This document shows, piece after piece, positions 49,273 through 59,063 of a stretch of DNA of 64,000 bases (position 1 is its first letter; the number at the start of each line of letters is the position of its first letter). This DNA is from Aphidius gifuensis (taxonomy: Eukaryota; Arthropoda; Insecta; Hymenoptera; Braconidae): contig NC_057792.1 in the NCBI RefSeq assembly GCF_014905175.1, positions 15,010,963 through 15,074,962 on the forward strand, in the 5' to 3' direction. The translations under genes and the position numbers were made by a program. The notes below the pieces were generated by a model that was given only the letters and a program-made list of their open reading frames with translations, did no database searches and was not told the DNA's origin.

Positions 49273-51411
49273 GATGGTGCTAAAAATCAAATTGCCATGA
49301 ATCCAACTAATACTGTGTTTGATGTCAAACGACTTATTGGTCGACAATTTGATGATGTACAAATTCAATCTGACATTAAACACTGGCCATTTGCTGTTGT
49401 TTCTGACAACAATAATCCTAAAATACAAGTTGAATTTCTCGGTGAAGTAAAAAAATTTTCACCAGAAGAAATAAGTTCAATGGTGTTGGAAAAAATGAAA
49501 GAAACAGCTGAGGCTTTTCTTGGTGAACAAGTTAAAGATGCTGTTATTACTGTACCAGCATATTTTAACAATTCACAACGTCAAGCTACTATAGATGCAG
49601 GTAAAATAGCTGGACTTAATGTATTACGTATTATTAATGAACCAACAGCTGCAGCTTTAGCTTATGGCCTTGACAATAATCTTAACAGTGAAAAAAATAT
49701 ACTTGTATTTGATCTTGGTGGTGGCACAGCTGATGTATCAATATTGTCAATTGAAGAAGGCTCTACATTTGAAGTAAAATCAACAGCTGGTGACAATCAT
49801 CTTGGTGGTGAAGACTTTGATACTCGACTTGTTGATTATCTTTGTGCTGAGTTTAATAAAAAATTTAAAAAAGATATAAAAGATAACCAAAAAGCTCTCA
49901 GAAGATTGAGAACAGCGGCTGTTCATGCCAAGCAACAATTGTCATCAAGTACTGTTGCTAATGTTGTTGTTGATGCTCTTTTTGATGGCATTGATTTTTC
50001 TCTTGAAATATCTCGTGCTAAATTTGAAAGTCTTTGTGCTGATCTTTTTTCTAAAGCCATAGAGCTCGTTGAACAAGCATTGGAAGATGCTGATATTGAT
50101 AAATTAACAATTGACGATGTTGTTCTTGTTGGAGGATCTACAAGGATTCCTAAAATTCAAGCAATGTTGCAAAATTATTTTTGTGGAAAACAATTAAATT
50201 TGACTATCAATCCCGACGAAGCAGTGGCGAATGGAGCAGCTGTTCAAGCTGCACTCTTGACTGGTGAACGAATGAAATCATCAATCCTTCAAAAAGTTGT
50301 TCTTCGAGATGTTACTTCACTTTCATTGGGAATTGGTACAAAAATCGATACAATGACTAAAATCATCATGAAAAACACCAAAATTCCATGCAAAAATTCG
50401 AAGACAGTTGTTACATTAAGTGATAATCAAACTGTAGTATCATTTCCTGTCTATGAAGGGGAACATGAACGTACTTCGCTGAACAATTACCTAGGTAAGT
50501 TTGTTTTAAGTGGTGTTACACCAGCACCAGCTGGTGAAGAAGAAATGGATGTTACTTTCGACTTAAATGCCGATGGGATACTTCATGTTACTTCTCGAGA
50601 TAGAAAAACCGGTCGCAGCAATGATATCATCTTGAAAAATGTGGGAAGATTGTCACAAAATGAAATCGACAATCTGATTTCAGAAGCTGAAGCATATAAA
50701 AATTATGACAAGCAACAAAAAGAGACTTTTTTGGCAAAAAATCAATTGGAAGCATATGTTTTGTCAGTCAAGCAGGCGATTGAAGATACCAGTTTCAAGC
50801 TATGTGACGATGATAAAAAACAACTTGCAAAAATTTGTGATGAGAATATAACGTGGCTAGAAGCCAATCATAATGTCAAGACAAAAGAGTACAATGAAAA
50901 GTTGCAACAAGTAGAAAGTATATGCATGTCAATTATGGCAAAAAAAGACAAAGAAGCAATTGCAGCCAAAAATCAATTGTATAAGTATGTTACAATCATA
51001 AAAAAAGCTGTTTCGAATGATAGCACTAAACTCACCAAAGAAAAACAAAGTCAGATAGTTGAAATATGTGAAGACACTGAAAAATGGTTGGAGAAAAAAA
51101 AACATGCTGAAAAAGAAGAGTCGAATACTATGTTTGAAGCAATTCAAAAAATGTGCACATTGATCATGTCCAAGAAAGAAGAAGAGAGAATTTTGTCGAG
51201 ACATGAGTTGGAATCATATGTATCATCAATAAAACTGGCTACTGAAAATGGTAGTTTTGACATCAGTGCGAACAAGATTCAGCATGTCATCAAAGTCTGT
51301 AGTGACACAATGCATTGGCTACATGCCAATCAACTCTCTGATAAAGAAGTCTTTCTAGAAAAACTAAAGCTGGTTCAGACAGAGCTTGATTCATTTCCAC
51401 TCGACAAATAG
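49126..51411 (+). CDS. Divergent Hsp70 chaperone with triplicated C-terminal lid
   Basis: One 761-codon frame preceded by a UTR intron (49037-49110), a layout like the constitutive Hsc70-4 type. The ATPase domain (1 to about 385) is conventional: IGIDLGTTYSC (4-14), the FDVKRLIGR region, and VGGSTRIPK; but DLGGGTFDVS reads DLGGGTADVS and LRTACERAKR reads LRTAAVHAKQ. The linker and beta substrate-binding domain (about 395-510) are diverged but keep SLGI, YEGE and the GRLS start of the lid. The alpha-helical lid then occurs three times with an exact 77-residue period: units start at N539, N616 and H693, with Cys at 571/648/725 and Trp at 577/654/731. The protein ends at 761 with neither a GGMP-rich tail nor EEVD, the motif that binds TPR co-chaperones in cytosolic Hsp70s. 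It lies inside a broken IR75-type receptor gene on the same strand. No clear heat-shock element is seen, so heat induction is doubtful. Confidence 0.95.
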   Translation: MPAIGIDLGTTYSCVAVWKGGQVEVIANSQGHRITPSYVAFTKTERLIGDGAKNQIAMNPTNTVFDVKRLIGRQFDDVQIQSDIKHWPFAVVSDNNNPKIQVEFLGEVKKFSPEEISSMVLEKMKETAEAFLGEQVKDAVITVPAYFNNSQRQATIDAGKIAGLNVLRIINEPTAAALAYGLDNNLNSEKNILVFDLGGGTADVSILSIEEGSTFEVKSTAGDNHLGGEDFDTRLVDYLCAEFNKKFKKDIKDNQKALRRLRTAAVHAKQQLSSSTVANVVVDALFDGIDFSLEISRAKFESLCADLFSKAIELVEQALEDADIDKLTIDDVVLVGGSTRIPKIQAMLQNYFCGKQLNLTINPDEAVANGAAVQAALLTGERMKSSILQKVVLRDVTSLSLGIGTKIDTMTKIIMKNTKIPCKNSKTVVTLSDNQTVVSFPVYEGEHERTSLNNYLGKFVLSGVTPAPAGEEEMDVTFDLNADGILHVTSRDRKTGRSNDIILKNVGRLSQNEIDNLISEAEAYKNYDKQQKETFLAKNQLEAYVLSVKQAIEDTSFKLCDDDKKQLAKICDENITWLEANHNVKTKEYNEKLQQVESICMSIMAKKDKEAIAAKNQLYKYVTIIKKAVSNDSTKLTKEKQSQIVEICEDTEKWLEKKKHAEKEESNTMFEAIQKMCTLIMSKKEEERILSRHELESYVSSIKLATENGSFDISANKIQHVIKVCSDTMHWLHANQLSDKEVFLEKLKLVQTELDSFPLDK
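50740..51411 (+). repeat. Three tandem 231-bp units encoding Hsp70 lid copies
   Basis: Units begin at 50740, 50971 and 51202, each 231 bases (77 codons) after the last; the third ends with the gene. Landmarks repeat at the same spacing: the CxxxxxWL motif (ICDENITWLEANH, ICEDTEKWLEKKK, VCSDTMHWLHANQ) and the opening NQLEAYV, NQLYKYV and HELESYV. Unit 1 joins the domain as the lid does in normal Hsp70. Protein divergence between units is large, so the triplication is not recent. Confidence 0.9.
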
Positions 51412-51975
51412 CTTTATTAATATTAATATTAATATTAATTTGATACTATAATTATTTCATACATATTTTTTTCAACTTAAAACTGCTTTTGATATTTTTT
51501 TTTTTTACTCAACAGGTTTGCAGACTTACAAGTTTTGCTAACAATTTTTTTTTTTTTTTTGTATAACAACCAGTTTATATATTGTTTTCATTCAAACTTT
51601 TTTCTTTTGTAACTAAGATTAATATTATAAATATACACAATTAATTATGATTGGTGTAAATATATAAAAATAACAAAAATTATTATTGTCCACAGTGTAA
51701 ATAATTTATCTCCATTTTTTGTAAGTTAATTTTCAATTACAGCTCATCACATTAATCACCTATTACAAAGCCTCGTACTTACATACATTAACTTGAAAAT
51801 TTTTAATTTTTTGAAAGAACTTTTTGATACATTTTGAAATATATTTTTGCTTTTCACTTTACATTTTTGAAAAAATTTCTCCACGAACAAAAGACCAGAA
51901 GTGTGTCTCACATTTTAATTAAAAAAATTTTATTTAAAAAAAAAAAAAGGTTTCTTCTATGAGGCTAAAATGATA
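51412..51975. other. Hsp70 3' flank within the receptor gene
   Basis: Starts with a TTAATA-type tandem run (51416-51440), then AT-rich sequence and a 12-base A run near 51938-51949 shortly before receptor sequence resumes. AATAAA-like sites are weak. No target-site duplication matching the left junction (about 48612-48710) was found by eye. Confidence 0.5.
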
Positions 51976-52328
51976 TTTGTTGTTGATTTATGCACTAAGT
52001 TTATATGCTGCCTACTCTGCAAATATTGTTGCAAATATTCAACGAACAAGTGATTCAATACAAACAATAAGTGATCTTATGGACAGTTCATTGAAAATTG
52101 GTATACATGACATTGTGTACAACCGTTATTACTTTAAGGTATTATATCATTATCTAAATTTCTATATTAAAAAAAAATTAATTCCAATAGCTTTTTTAAA
52201 TAATTAATTTTATAAATATTATCAATTTATTTTTTATTAAGAAATTAGATGACCCAGTGAGAAAAAAATTTTATGATACCAAGGTCAAAGACAAAAGTAA
52301 CATTTGGATGAATGTTACAGAGGGAGTT

Positions 52329-52884
52329 TAATTAGAATCAACTTGTAGATATTTGAATATCATTGCTTGACTACATCTTAATTAACTCGAAATTTAATTT
52401 AATATTAATTGTCCACAATTGTCACAAAATTGAATTATGCATGGGACCACACGCGCGCCATTAATAAATAGCCGCCCTCTCGCTGGAAATAAATATACTG
52501 TTTACCATTATATTTACATTCGGGGACCTATCTATATCACACTGTATCACTTGGGTAAATAATTGGTAAATAACGTAAATATATAATACATAAATGACAT
52601 AAATAATATTTTATCTGACCAGCCGGCTGTAAATTTTTAAGTAAAGACTGACTGGTAAGTTGTATGAATAATTAAAATTTAATTTGAAATAATTGATAAT
52701 TAATATTAATACTTTTTATTAGAAGTAAACCGCAAAAATGCCTGCAATTGGTATTGACTTGGGAACAACATATTCTTGTGTTGCTGTCTGGAAGGGAGGG
52801 CAGGTTGAAGTAATTGCCAACTCTCAAGGTCACAGGACAACACCATCATACGTTGCATTCACTAAAACTGAACGTCTTATTGGT
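52329..52884 (+). repeat. Direct repeat copy 2: Hsp70 upstream region and first 49 codons
   Basis: Second copy of the segment at 48711-49272. It begins in the middle of a receptor exon after NVTEGV and ends at codon 49 of Hsp70, where sequence switches to receptor helix 4. The untranslated intron is kept (52655-52722). In the 147 coding bases I count nine differences from copy 1, eight of them silent; the one replacement is Ile33 to Thr, which is the usual residue in Hsp70s. The join to receptor sequence lies at GGTGCT, which is also present in Hsp70 at codons 51-52, suggesting microhomology. Confidence 0.9.
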
Positions 52885-53121
52885 GCTCTTTTAACATTTG
52901 GAGTTTTCATTTTAGAATTAATTTGGCACTATTGGTAATTATTATATTTATTATTATAATAATATAATAAAAATAATTATCATTGATTGAAAATATATAT
53001 TATTTTTAGCAATGATAATTATCTGAAAAATAATATACCAGATTTTGACAGAAATTCGGAGAAATCTGTGGATGAAAAAACACCATCAATTGTTGATTTC
53101 GATGGGACATCATTGGAATAA
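52738..53121 (+). CDS. Chimeric reading frame: Hsp70 N-terminus fused to receptor helix 4 and tail
   Basis: Exons 52738-52934 and 53010-53121, joined by a GTAATT donor and TTTTTAG acceptor, give 102 residues. Residues 1-49 equal the Hsp70 N-terminal nucleotide-binding start (GIDLGTTYSC included). Residues 50-66 (ALLTFGVFILELIWHYW) are the last membrane helix of the IR75-type receptor, and 67-102 are its hydrophilic tail, ending at TAA. The frame is intact through fusion point and splice, and it carries its own copy of the Hsp70 upstream region and UTR intron, so it could be transcribed. It cannot fold as an ATPase or a channel. It may be a non-functional by-product; near-absence of replacement changes in the Hsp70 part is consistent with recent origin, gene conversion or constraint. 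Confidence 0.55.
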
Positions 53122-54213
53122 TATTAATTCAATTAGAATAAGCTCTAGTTTAAAATGAAAATAGTTCTCAATGCGCGTGCACATGCGCGTAATGTTTATT
53201 TTTAGATTTTTTTTTTCTATAATTACCATAATTTCAAGGTATTTTTTTCTTCACTGGAGATATATTTGTTTCTCAAAAATGAACTCAAATGGGAGACTCA
53301 AAAAAAAAATTCGGTTCATATATTTTATATAAAATTTTTAAACAAACAAAAATGACCGTCGTTTATTTTCTAACAAAAAAGAGGTCACTTTCATACAGTC
53401 TCAAAAATAAAATCCCAAATTGACCATCAATAGCTCATGCAATACGATATCAATCAGTCAACAACAATTTAATATTAATAATTATTATATCCTTTTATTT
53501 GTCCAATAAATTTTTGAATTTATTGCAAATAGAGTATTGCCACCTTGTGTTAAAATTCAAAACTAAGAGGCACACACATTCTCAGTGACACTCAGTGATT
53601 CTCAGTTCGAGCTGTCAGCTGTCATCCTTATGTACTTAATTATTAATATCGTAATTAATTAACTTAACAAATATAAACAATATAATAAAACCTCATTTCT
53701 AAAATTAACAACAATATATTTCAAGATTAAGATCAAGTGTTTTAATTTTTATGTGTAATAGTTAAAATATATATTGTCTTGTTTGATAACAAAAAATATT
53801 TTTAATCGTCATCAACAAATAGTTTCTTAAATTATTAATTTATAAATATATATATTAATTGATGTTTTTTTTTGGTGATTAATATGACCGTGATCTAGTT
53901 TTATTGTTAAAAATAAACTTATTTTTCTCTTAAAAAAAAAAACAAGTCGATTATAATTGAACAAGGACAAAAAAGTTCAGGTTTTCTCATATTGATATTG
54001 TTCACAAGTTGTTGTTTGACACAAAAGAGTGTATTCAATCATCGATTATTTAACTATCCCACACAAATACTTGTATTATAATAATTGCATTTATTTTTAC
54101 ATAAAACAAAATATAAATAAATGAAAGCTATTCAAGTATTTAGTGTCTTGGACATTTTTTAATTTTTTTTATTTATTCATTTGACGTTGAGGATAATAAA
54201 AACAACGTCATCA
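53122..54213. promoter_or_regulatory. Region upstream of PKI, promoter and untranslated exon(s) likely
   Basis: Contains a palindromic CG-rich element at about 53172-53190 (GCGCGTGCACATGCGCG) resembling paired NRF1-type half sites, and repeated CTCAGTGA units at 53580-53608. Otherwise AT-rich. A transcribed leader for the PKI gene probably lies here, because its ATG abuts a donor at 54217. Confidence 0.35.
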
Positions 54214-55900
54214 ATGGTTAGTAATGATTTTTTTTTTAATTTAACTAATAATTATATATGTTGTCTGTATTATGTAGTGTTTATAAATTATGTTATTATG
54301 TTTTTTATTTTTTTTTTTATCTATTTTTTAATTCAAGTATATACCGTCACGTGCTGCTCGTATTTTTTTCTGTCTCTCTTGTTGTCAAATTTGATTATGA
54401 TAATTTTCATTATATTTTAAATCAAGTGTACTTGTTATTTAATTAAAAAATTTGCACATAAACAATAATTATCGAAAAATAATAATAAACTTGTAATATA
54501 TTCAAAAGATAAATAATTTAAATAATTTTTTCATTCGAAAAAAAAAAGATGATTGTTATTATTATTTTTTAAACAATAAAATTCAATAAAAAATCAGGTG
54601 AAAAAGCAGAAAAAATTGCGTGATGGAAGCAATAAGGCTAAATTACAACAGGCTATTTGTCGAAGATCAAGAATATGTACTGCAGAAAAAAATCGTATAC
54701 TTCGTTCAAAAGGTAGACTCTTATTTCGCACCTTGCTTCATCCTAAAACTCTTGATTTCACTTTTGATTAATTTATTTATTTCCTTGGTGTGGTAAAAAA
54801 TTATAATTTAAATAATTAAAATTTTATTTTAATTTGCTGGTGTTAATTACAGTTTTAACCAGAATTAAAAAATAATATTATAATAAAAATGGTAACAATA
54901 CTAAATAAACAATGAAAACAAAATTAATAATAATTATTTAAATTAATTAAAACAAGTATTTAATGATTTGTGTTAATTAATTAATTTGGGTATATTGTTT
55001 CAGCACTGAAAATGTTGTCACAAAAACAAGCTGAAGGTGATGGTGGGTGTGAAGGAAATGAGGATGGATCAGTAACACCAAGTGGTATATCAAATGGTGA
55101 AGGATCTAAGGAATTTTTATCGACTGGTAGAACTGGAAGGAGAAATGCTATGCCAGATATTTTAGGACGAAATGCCAAGACTGGAACAGCTGATTTATCA
55201 ACACGTCTTGAGGCACTTACCACTGATTCCGAGCAAGGTATTTTTATTTTTTTTTTTTATATTTTTATTGGGAAATCAGATTTTCCTAATGAAAATCTAA
55301 TAACTAGATGAGAAAAATAATTAAGTATTGTTATCAAATTAAGAATAATAAAATTACTTGTATTTTTTTTTTTTCTTTTATTTATTTATTTCAATTTAAA
55401 ATGGAATGCTTTGTCGAGTATTTAAAATAAGTAGTACAGTTATTCATTCGTTTAATTCAACAATATTTATTTAATTATTTGTTATTATCATTCTAGTTGT
55501 CGTTTGTTTATCGAAATTTATTTTTAATTTCAATTGAATATAATCCAATTTTTCTTGTACTTTCACCATTAATGTTTTTTTTAAATAATTCTAAATTATA
55601 TTTATAAATTGTCTCAATGATTAGTAATAAAAATTCACAATATTTCTATATATTTCTATATACTTCAGTTTGTTATTAATTTGTAATCAACATTAGTTTT
55701 TTCTTTTTAAAATTGATTACCAAATAAAAGACACTGTAATGTTCTTGGTATGGAAACTCAAAGCCAATATACAAGAAAACAATTAATTATTATTTCTCAA
55801 TAAAGATATTAAAAAGCTTCAAATAACAAATGATTAATTTAAACAATTTTAATTTTCAGATCAAGCTGGTCCAAGTGGAGAATCAACACCTCGACAATAG
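54214..55900 (+). CDS. cAMP-dependent protein kinase inhibitor (PKI)
   Basis: The core is unmistakable: FLSTGRTGRRNAMPDIL at residues 77-93 matches the PKI signature, in which the RRNA stretch (85-88) sits as a pseudosubstrate in the catalytic cleft of protein kinase A. Exons 54598-54712, 55004-55237 and 55860-55900 are certain in phase. A leucine-spaced segment (ADLSTRLEALTTD, about 102-114) occupies the place of the nuclear export signal. If exon 1 ends with ATG at 54214-54216 (donor GTTAGT right after it), the protein has 130 residues with a basic N-terminal extension (RRSRICTAEKNR). Starting at Met43 gives 88 residues, the usual PKI size. The protein buffers free kinase A and exports it from the nucleus. 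The extension is open but unproven. Confidence 0.9.
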
Positions 55901-58900
55901 ATTAATCAATAATCTCAAAAAACATGACAAGTATTGTTGAAAATAATACAAAATCCAACAATTTTAAATGGATTATTAAAACTGAACAAACTAGAATTTA
56001 TTATCAAGATTAATATTGGTTAATAAAAATACCAAATTTTTTATTTTGACATATAATTACATAAATATATTGTAATTGAGAGTTAACAGATGACAAAATG
56101 AATTTAAAACTTTGTGTGATATATTGTAATGACTTGTTATGATATAGTTTTAAGATAAAAAAAATACTCACTAAAATATTTAAATATGACATTTACCTAG
56201 TAAACAAAAAAAAAACAAGTAAATTTTAAGTGTCAAGTTAAAAAAAATTAATAATAATAACAACAATTAGAAAACTGTATATATAAATTATTGAAAAATG
56301 GCCTACAAGTTAATTTTTTTTCATTTTCATTTCAAAATTTCTTATTGCACTGATGAAAAATTATATATAAAAATAAATTATTGATGTTTTATTATATGAC
56401 ATTTAAATCTGAAAGCTGCTCTAAAGATTCCATGACAAAAATAACAGAGAAAAAAAAAACAAATTGTTCGATAAGTCTAGTCAATGAAAAAAAAAAAAGA
56501 AAAAAACAATACCATTAATATTATACTTATTTATTATTTAAAAAAGCACTTTAAAATTTTAATTTATAGCTTATAGAATAATATTTAGTTTTTTTAAAAA
56601 GATAAAACAATTTTTTTATATAAAATAGTTTTTAAATATATCGTAAATGAAATGATGATATTATTATTTGTCATAAGACTCATAAGTATTTAAAATAAAT
56701 CATTTTTATATGAAAAAAAAGAAAGGAAATAATGCTGACCATTTAGTGAAAGAGCTTTTATTTTTTTTATTAAATTTCAATGGAAAGTTTAGCTGTCGAT
56801 AATAATATTGAATATTCAATATGTTTGTATGAGTTTTATAGAGTTTTGTTGATGAACATTATTTGTTTTCTGTGTGTCTTCATTTAGATTGACATTTTTT
56901 TTTTTCCTTTTTCAATTTTTCATGACACGTTTTACCATTGATTCATCAACAATACTCGTAATCAAAATTTTAAATAACATAAACACATAAAAACAATGAA
57001 ATCAACATGTTTTGAATAATTTTAAAAACAGATAATTTACGAGTTCATTGAGTCAACAAGTAAATTATTAATATTCATAGATTATTCATCCAGATATTGT
57101 TTGATAAATCGACTAGATTTTTTTTCATCTTTTTTTTGCAGTATTATAATATATATTTTAATTTTTTTTATATTAGTTTGTAAATACACACGTGTGTGAT
57201 ATTTTAAAATGATAAACTTATTTATTTTTTTAATTTTAAAATTAATATTTTTTTATTCACAAGATTATTTAACATGATATTTTGAAAATATGTTTGTTTT
57301 TCTTTTTTTTTTTATGACAGAAAATATAGATTAAAAATTTTTTAAATAAACAACATTTATTGTAATAATTATTTCGTTATTTATTTGAAAGACAACAAAA
57401 AAAAAAAAATAATACAATATTTGTATCTATGTTTGTTTGAATATTTTTTTGCAAATCATTAAATAGTATTTTTCTAAATTATTTATTTAACAAAAACAAA
57501 ATAATATTACTCTATATTTTACCATCGCATTGATGAAAAATAAATGATAACATGATTGTTGTTTGTTCATAAACTTCAATGAGAGCTGTTATTGTTATCA
57601 TTGTTTAAATAATTGTTTTATCATTGCAAGACATGCACGTAATAATATGTAAAAAAATTTAAAAAAAAAAAGTGTTTTTTTCTTCACTCAAGGTAAACAC
57701 AATAAATTTTTTATATAAAATTCAGTTGACATTAAAATTTCAACTTGATACATAATCCAAAGCTCTACAAACTTTTGTGTTATTATAATTAATTGATTAT
57801 TTTATAATAATGATATCAAATTGTCGGGTTTATTTTAAGAATAACAAGCAAGTTCATAAATAAATATTTAAATTGTTTTTTTAAAAAATAAAAATGCTTA
57901 TTGATAGAAAAATAAATAAAAAATATTCGATTTATATTTTAATGGATTTGACAATTTGTTTGAGTTGCATTTATAATGTCAAACTGTCAACTTTGATATG
58001 ATGGTCCTTTTAAAATAACAAACTACTTGAATTTACTTTTTTTTTTTATTGCAAATTAAAATTCATTTTTATTCAGTGGACTTGGATCGGTCTTTCTGAT
58101 TCTATTCTTGTGTGTTTTATTTTTTTTTTTTTCCTCTATTGATACTGGATTTTGTGAAAAATTATTCGCAGAAATAGCAAAATCATTAGTGATTTTGGGA
58201 TAGCTTATAAAGTGTTTTTTTTTTTTTTTTTAAATGTATTAATAAAACGAGATTTTTGACGTACAAACAAGGGGTTATTTACTAATGAAATTAAGGGGCT
58301 ACTTGGTAAGTCGACTCCAAAATGACACAAAAATCAGGAGAATTCTTTGAAAAAAAAAAAATTACCATATAATAATTAAATATATTTTTATAAATAAATA
58401 TTTTTTTTTTTTTTTGTTTTTAAAGATTAATTATCAAATTTTATTACAAAAATAAATTTTATTAATTCAACATGTCTTTATGAATTTCAAAATAAATTAA
58501 ATTTTTATCTGCTTGATCTTGAAAAAAAAAATTTCGTTGATGCTATATTTCATTAAAACTTTGAATAATTAAAAATAAAATAATAAAATAATATTAACAA
58601 TATTAATAACTTTTAAGATATTAAAGGTATTCTTTGTTCAATTTAGTTAATTAATTTTCTCTTTTTGATATACTTATTATATAATTTGTATTTTCGTTTT
58701 TTCTTTTTTGTATATTTTTTTGTATATATATACAGTGCTTTAAAAGGTCTATTTGGCCTGAAGCAATATTTGAATAAATAAAAATAAGTTGTCATTTCAA
58801 TTGATCCTATACAAGTAGAATCGAATTATCAATTTTTATTTTTCTTCACGAAATCATAATTTGTTTTTACTTTTATTTTTACGATTGATTTTCTCTGCAA

Positions 58901-59063
58901 AAATTATACGTAACGTCAAAAATCAAGTTTTTTATATACATAATTATAATTTAAAAAATGTTTATTACTTAAAATTTAATTGGTCAATAAAAATGATATA
59001 TATTTTAGGGTGTTTTTGAGACGAAATAAAAATTTTATCTTGAAAAAAATAAATTCACGTAAA
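55901..59063. other. PKI 3' UTR and long AT-rich intergenic region
   Basis: About 3.1 kb. No exon or RNA gene is recognised; many poly-A/poly-T runs and AATAAA-like sites. The right end (after about 58950) may include an upstream exon of the gustatory receptor: an acceptor-like TTTTAG at 59005-59010 is followed by a frame open into the coding exon. Confidence 0.5.

Larger units (their letters stand above)
46526..53121 (+). pseudogene. IR75-type ionotropic receptor, split by two Hsp70-derived inserts
   Basis: Exons at 46526-46685, 46749-46915, 47141-47479, 47660-47775, 47980-48150, 48236-48492 and 48568 onward encode the N-terminal region, an RRRRNLQ site, the first ligand-binding lobe (VTNPDTLNHL, NFTVRDTWGYQDD, GEIDIGGTATF, DYVQLYTPTKSKFIFRRPP), membrane helix 1 and the pore-loop end GAVSQQGGEIFP. 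These are IR75 signatures; IRs are ligand-gated channels for acids and amines on sensory neurons. The frame then leaves receptor sequence and stops at 48647, giving a 429-residue truncated product. Receptor sequence resumes at about 51976 (helix 3, SLYAAYSANIVANIQ), with exons to 52138 and 52242-52328. Most of the second lobe is then missing. Helix 4 returns at 52885 (ALLTFGVFILELIWHYW), followed by the tail exon 53010-53121. A stop precedes helix 3 and no acceptor bypasses it, so the receptor is very probably non-functional. Confidence 0.85.

Noticed and set aside
50929..51204. 91-codon antisense frame within Hsp70
   Set aside because: Phe-rich shadow of the Lys/Glu-rich lid repeats, with no independent features.
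48711..51411. Retrocopy origin of the nested Hsp70
   Set aside because: Both copies keep the untranslated intron and shared upstream DNA, so they came from genomic DNA.
48600..51980. Hsp70 lying in an ordinary intron of a working receptor
   Set aside because: A TGA stop sits directly before helix 3 in the receptor frame with no AG acceptor between them, and the left side runs into a stop; exon sequence is lost rather than spliced.
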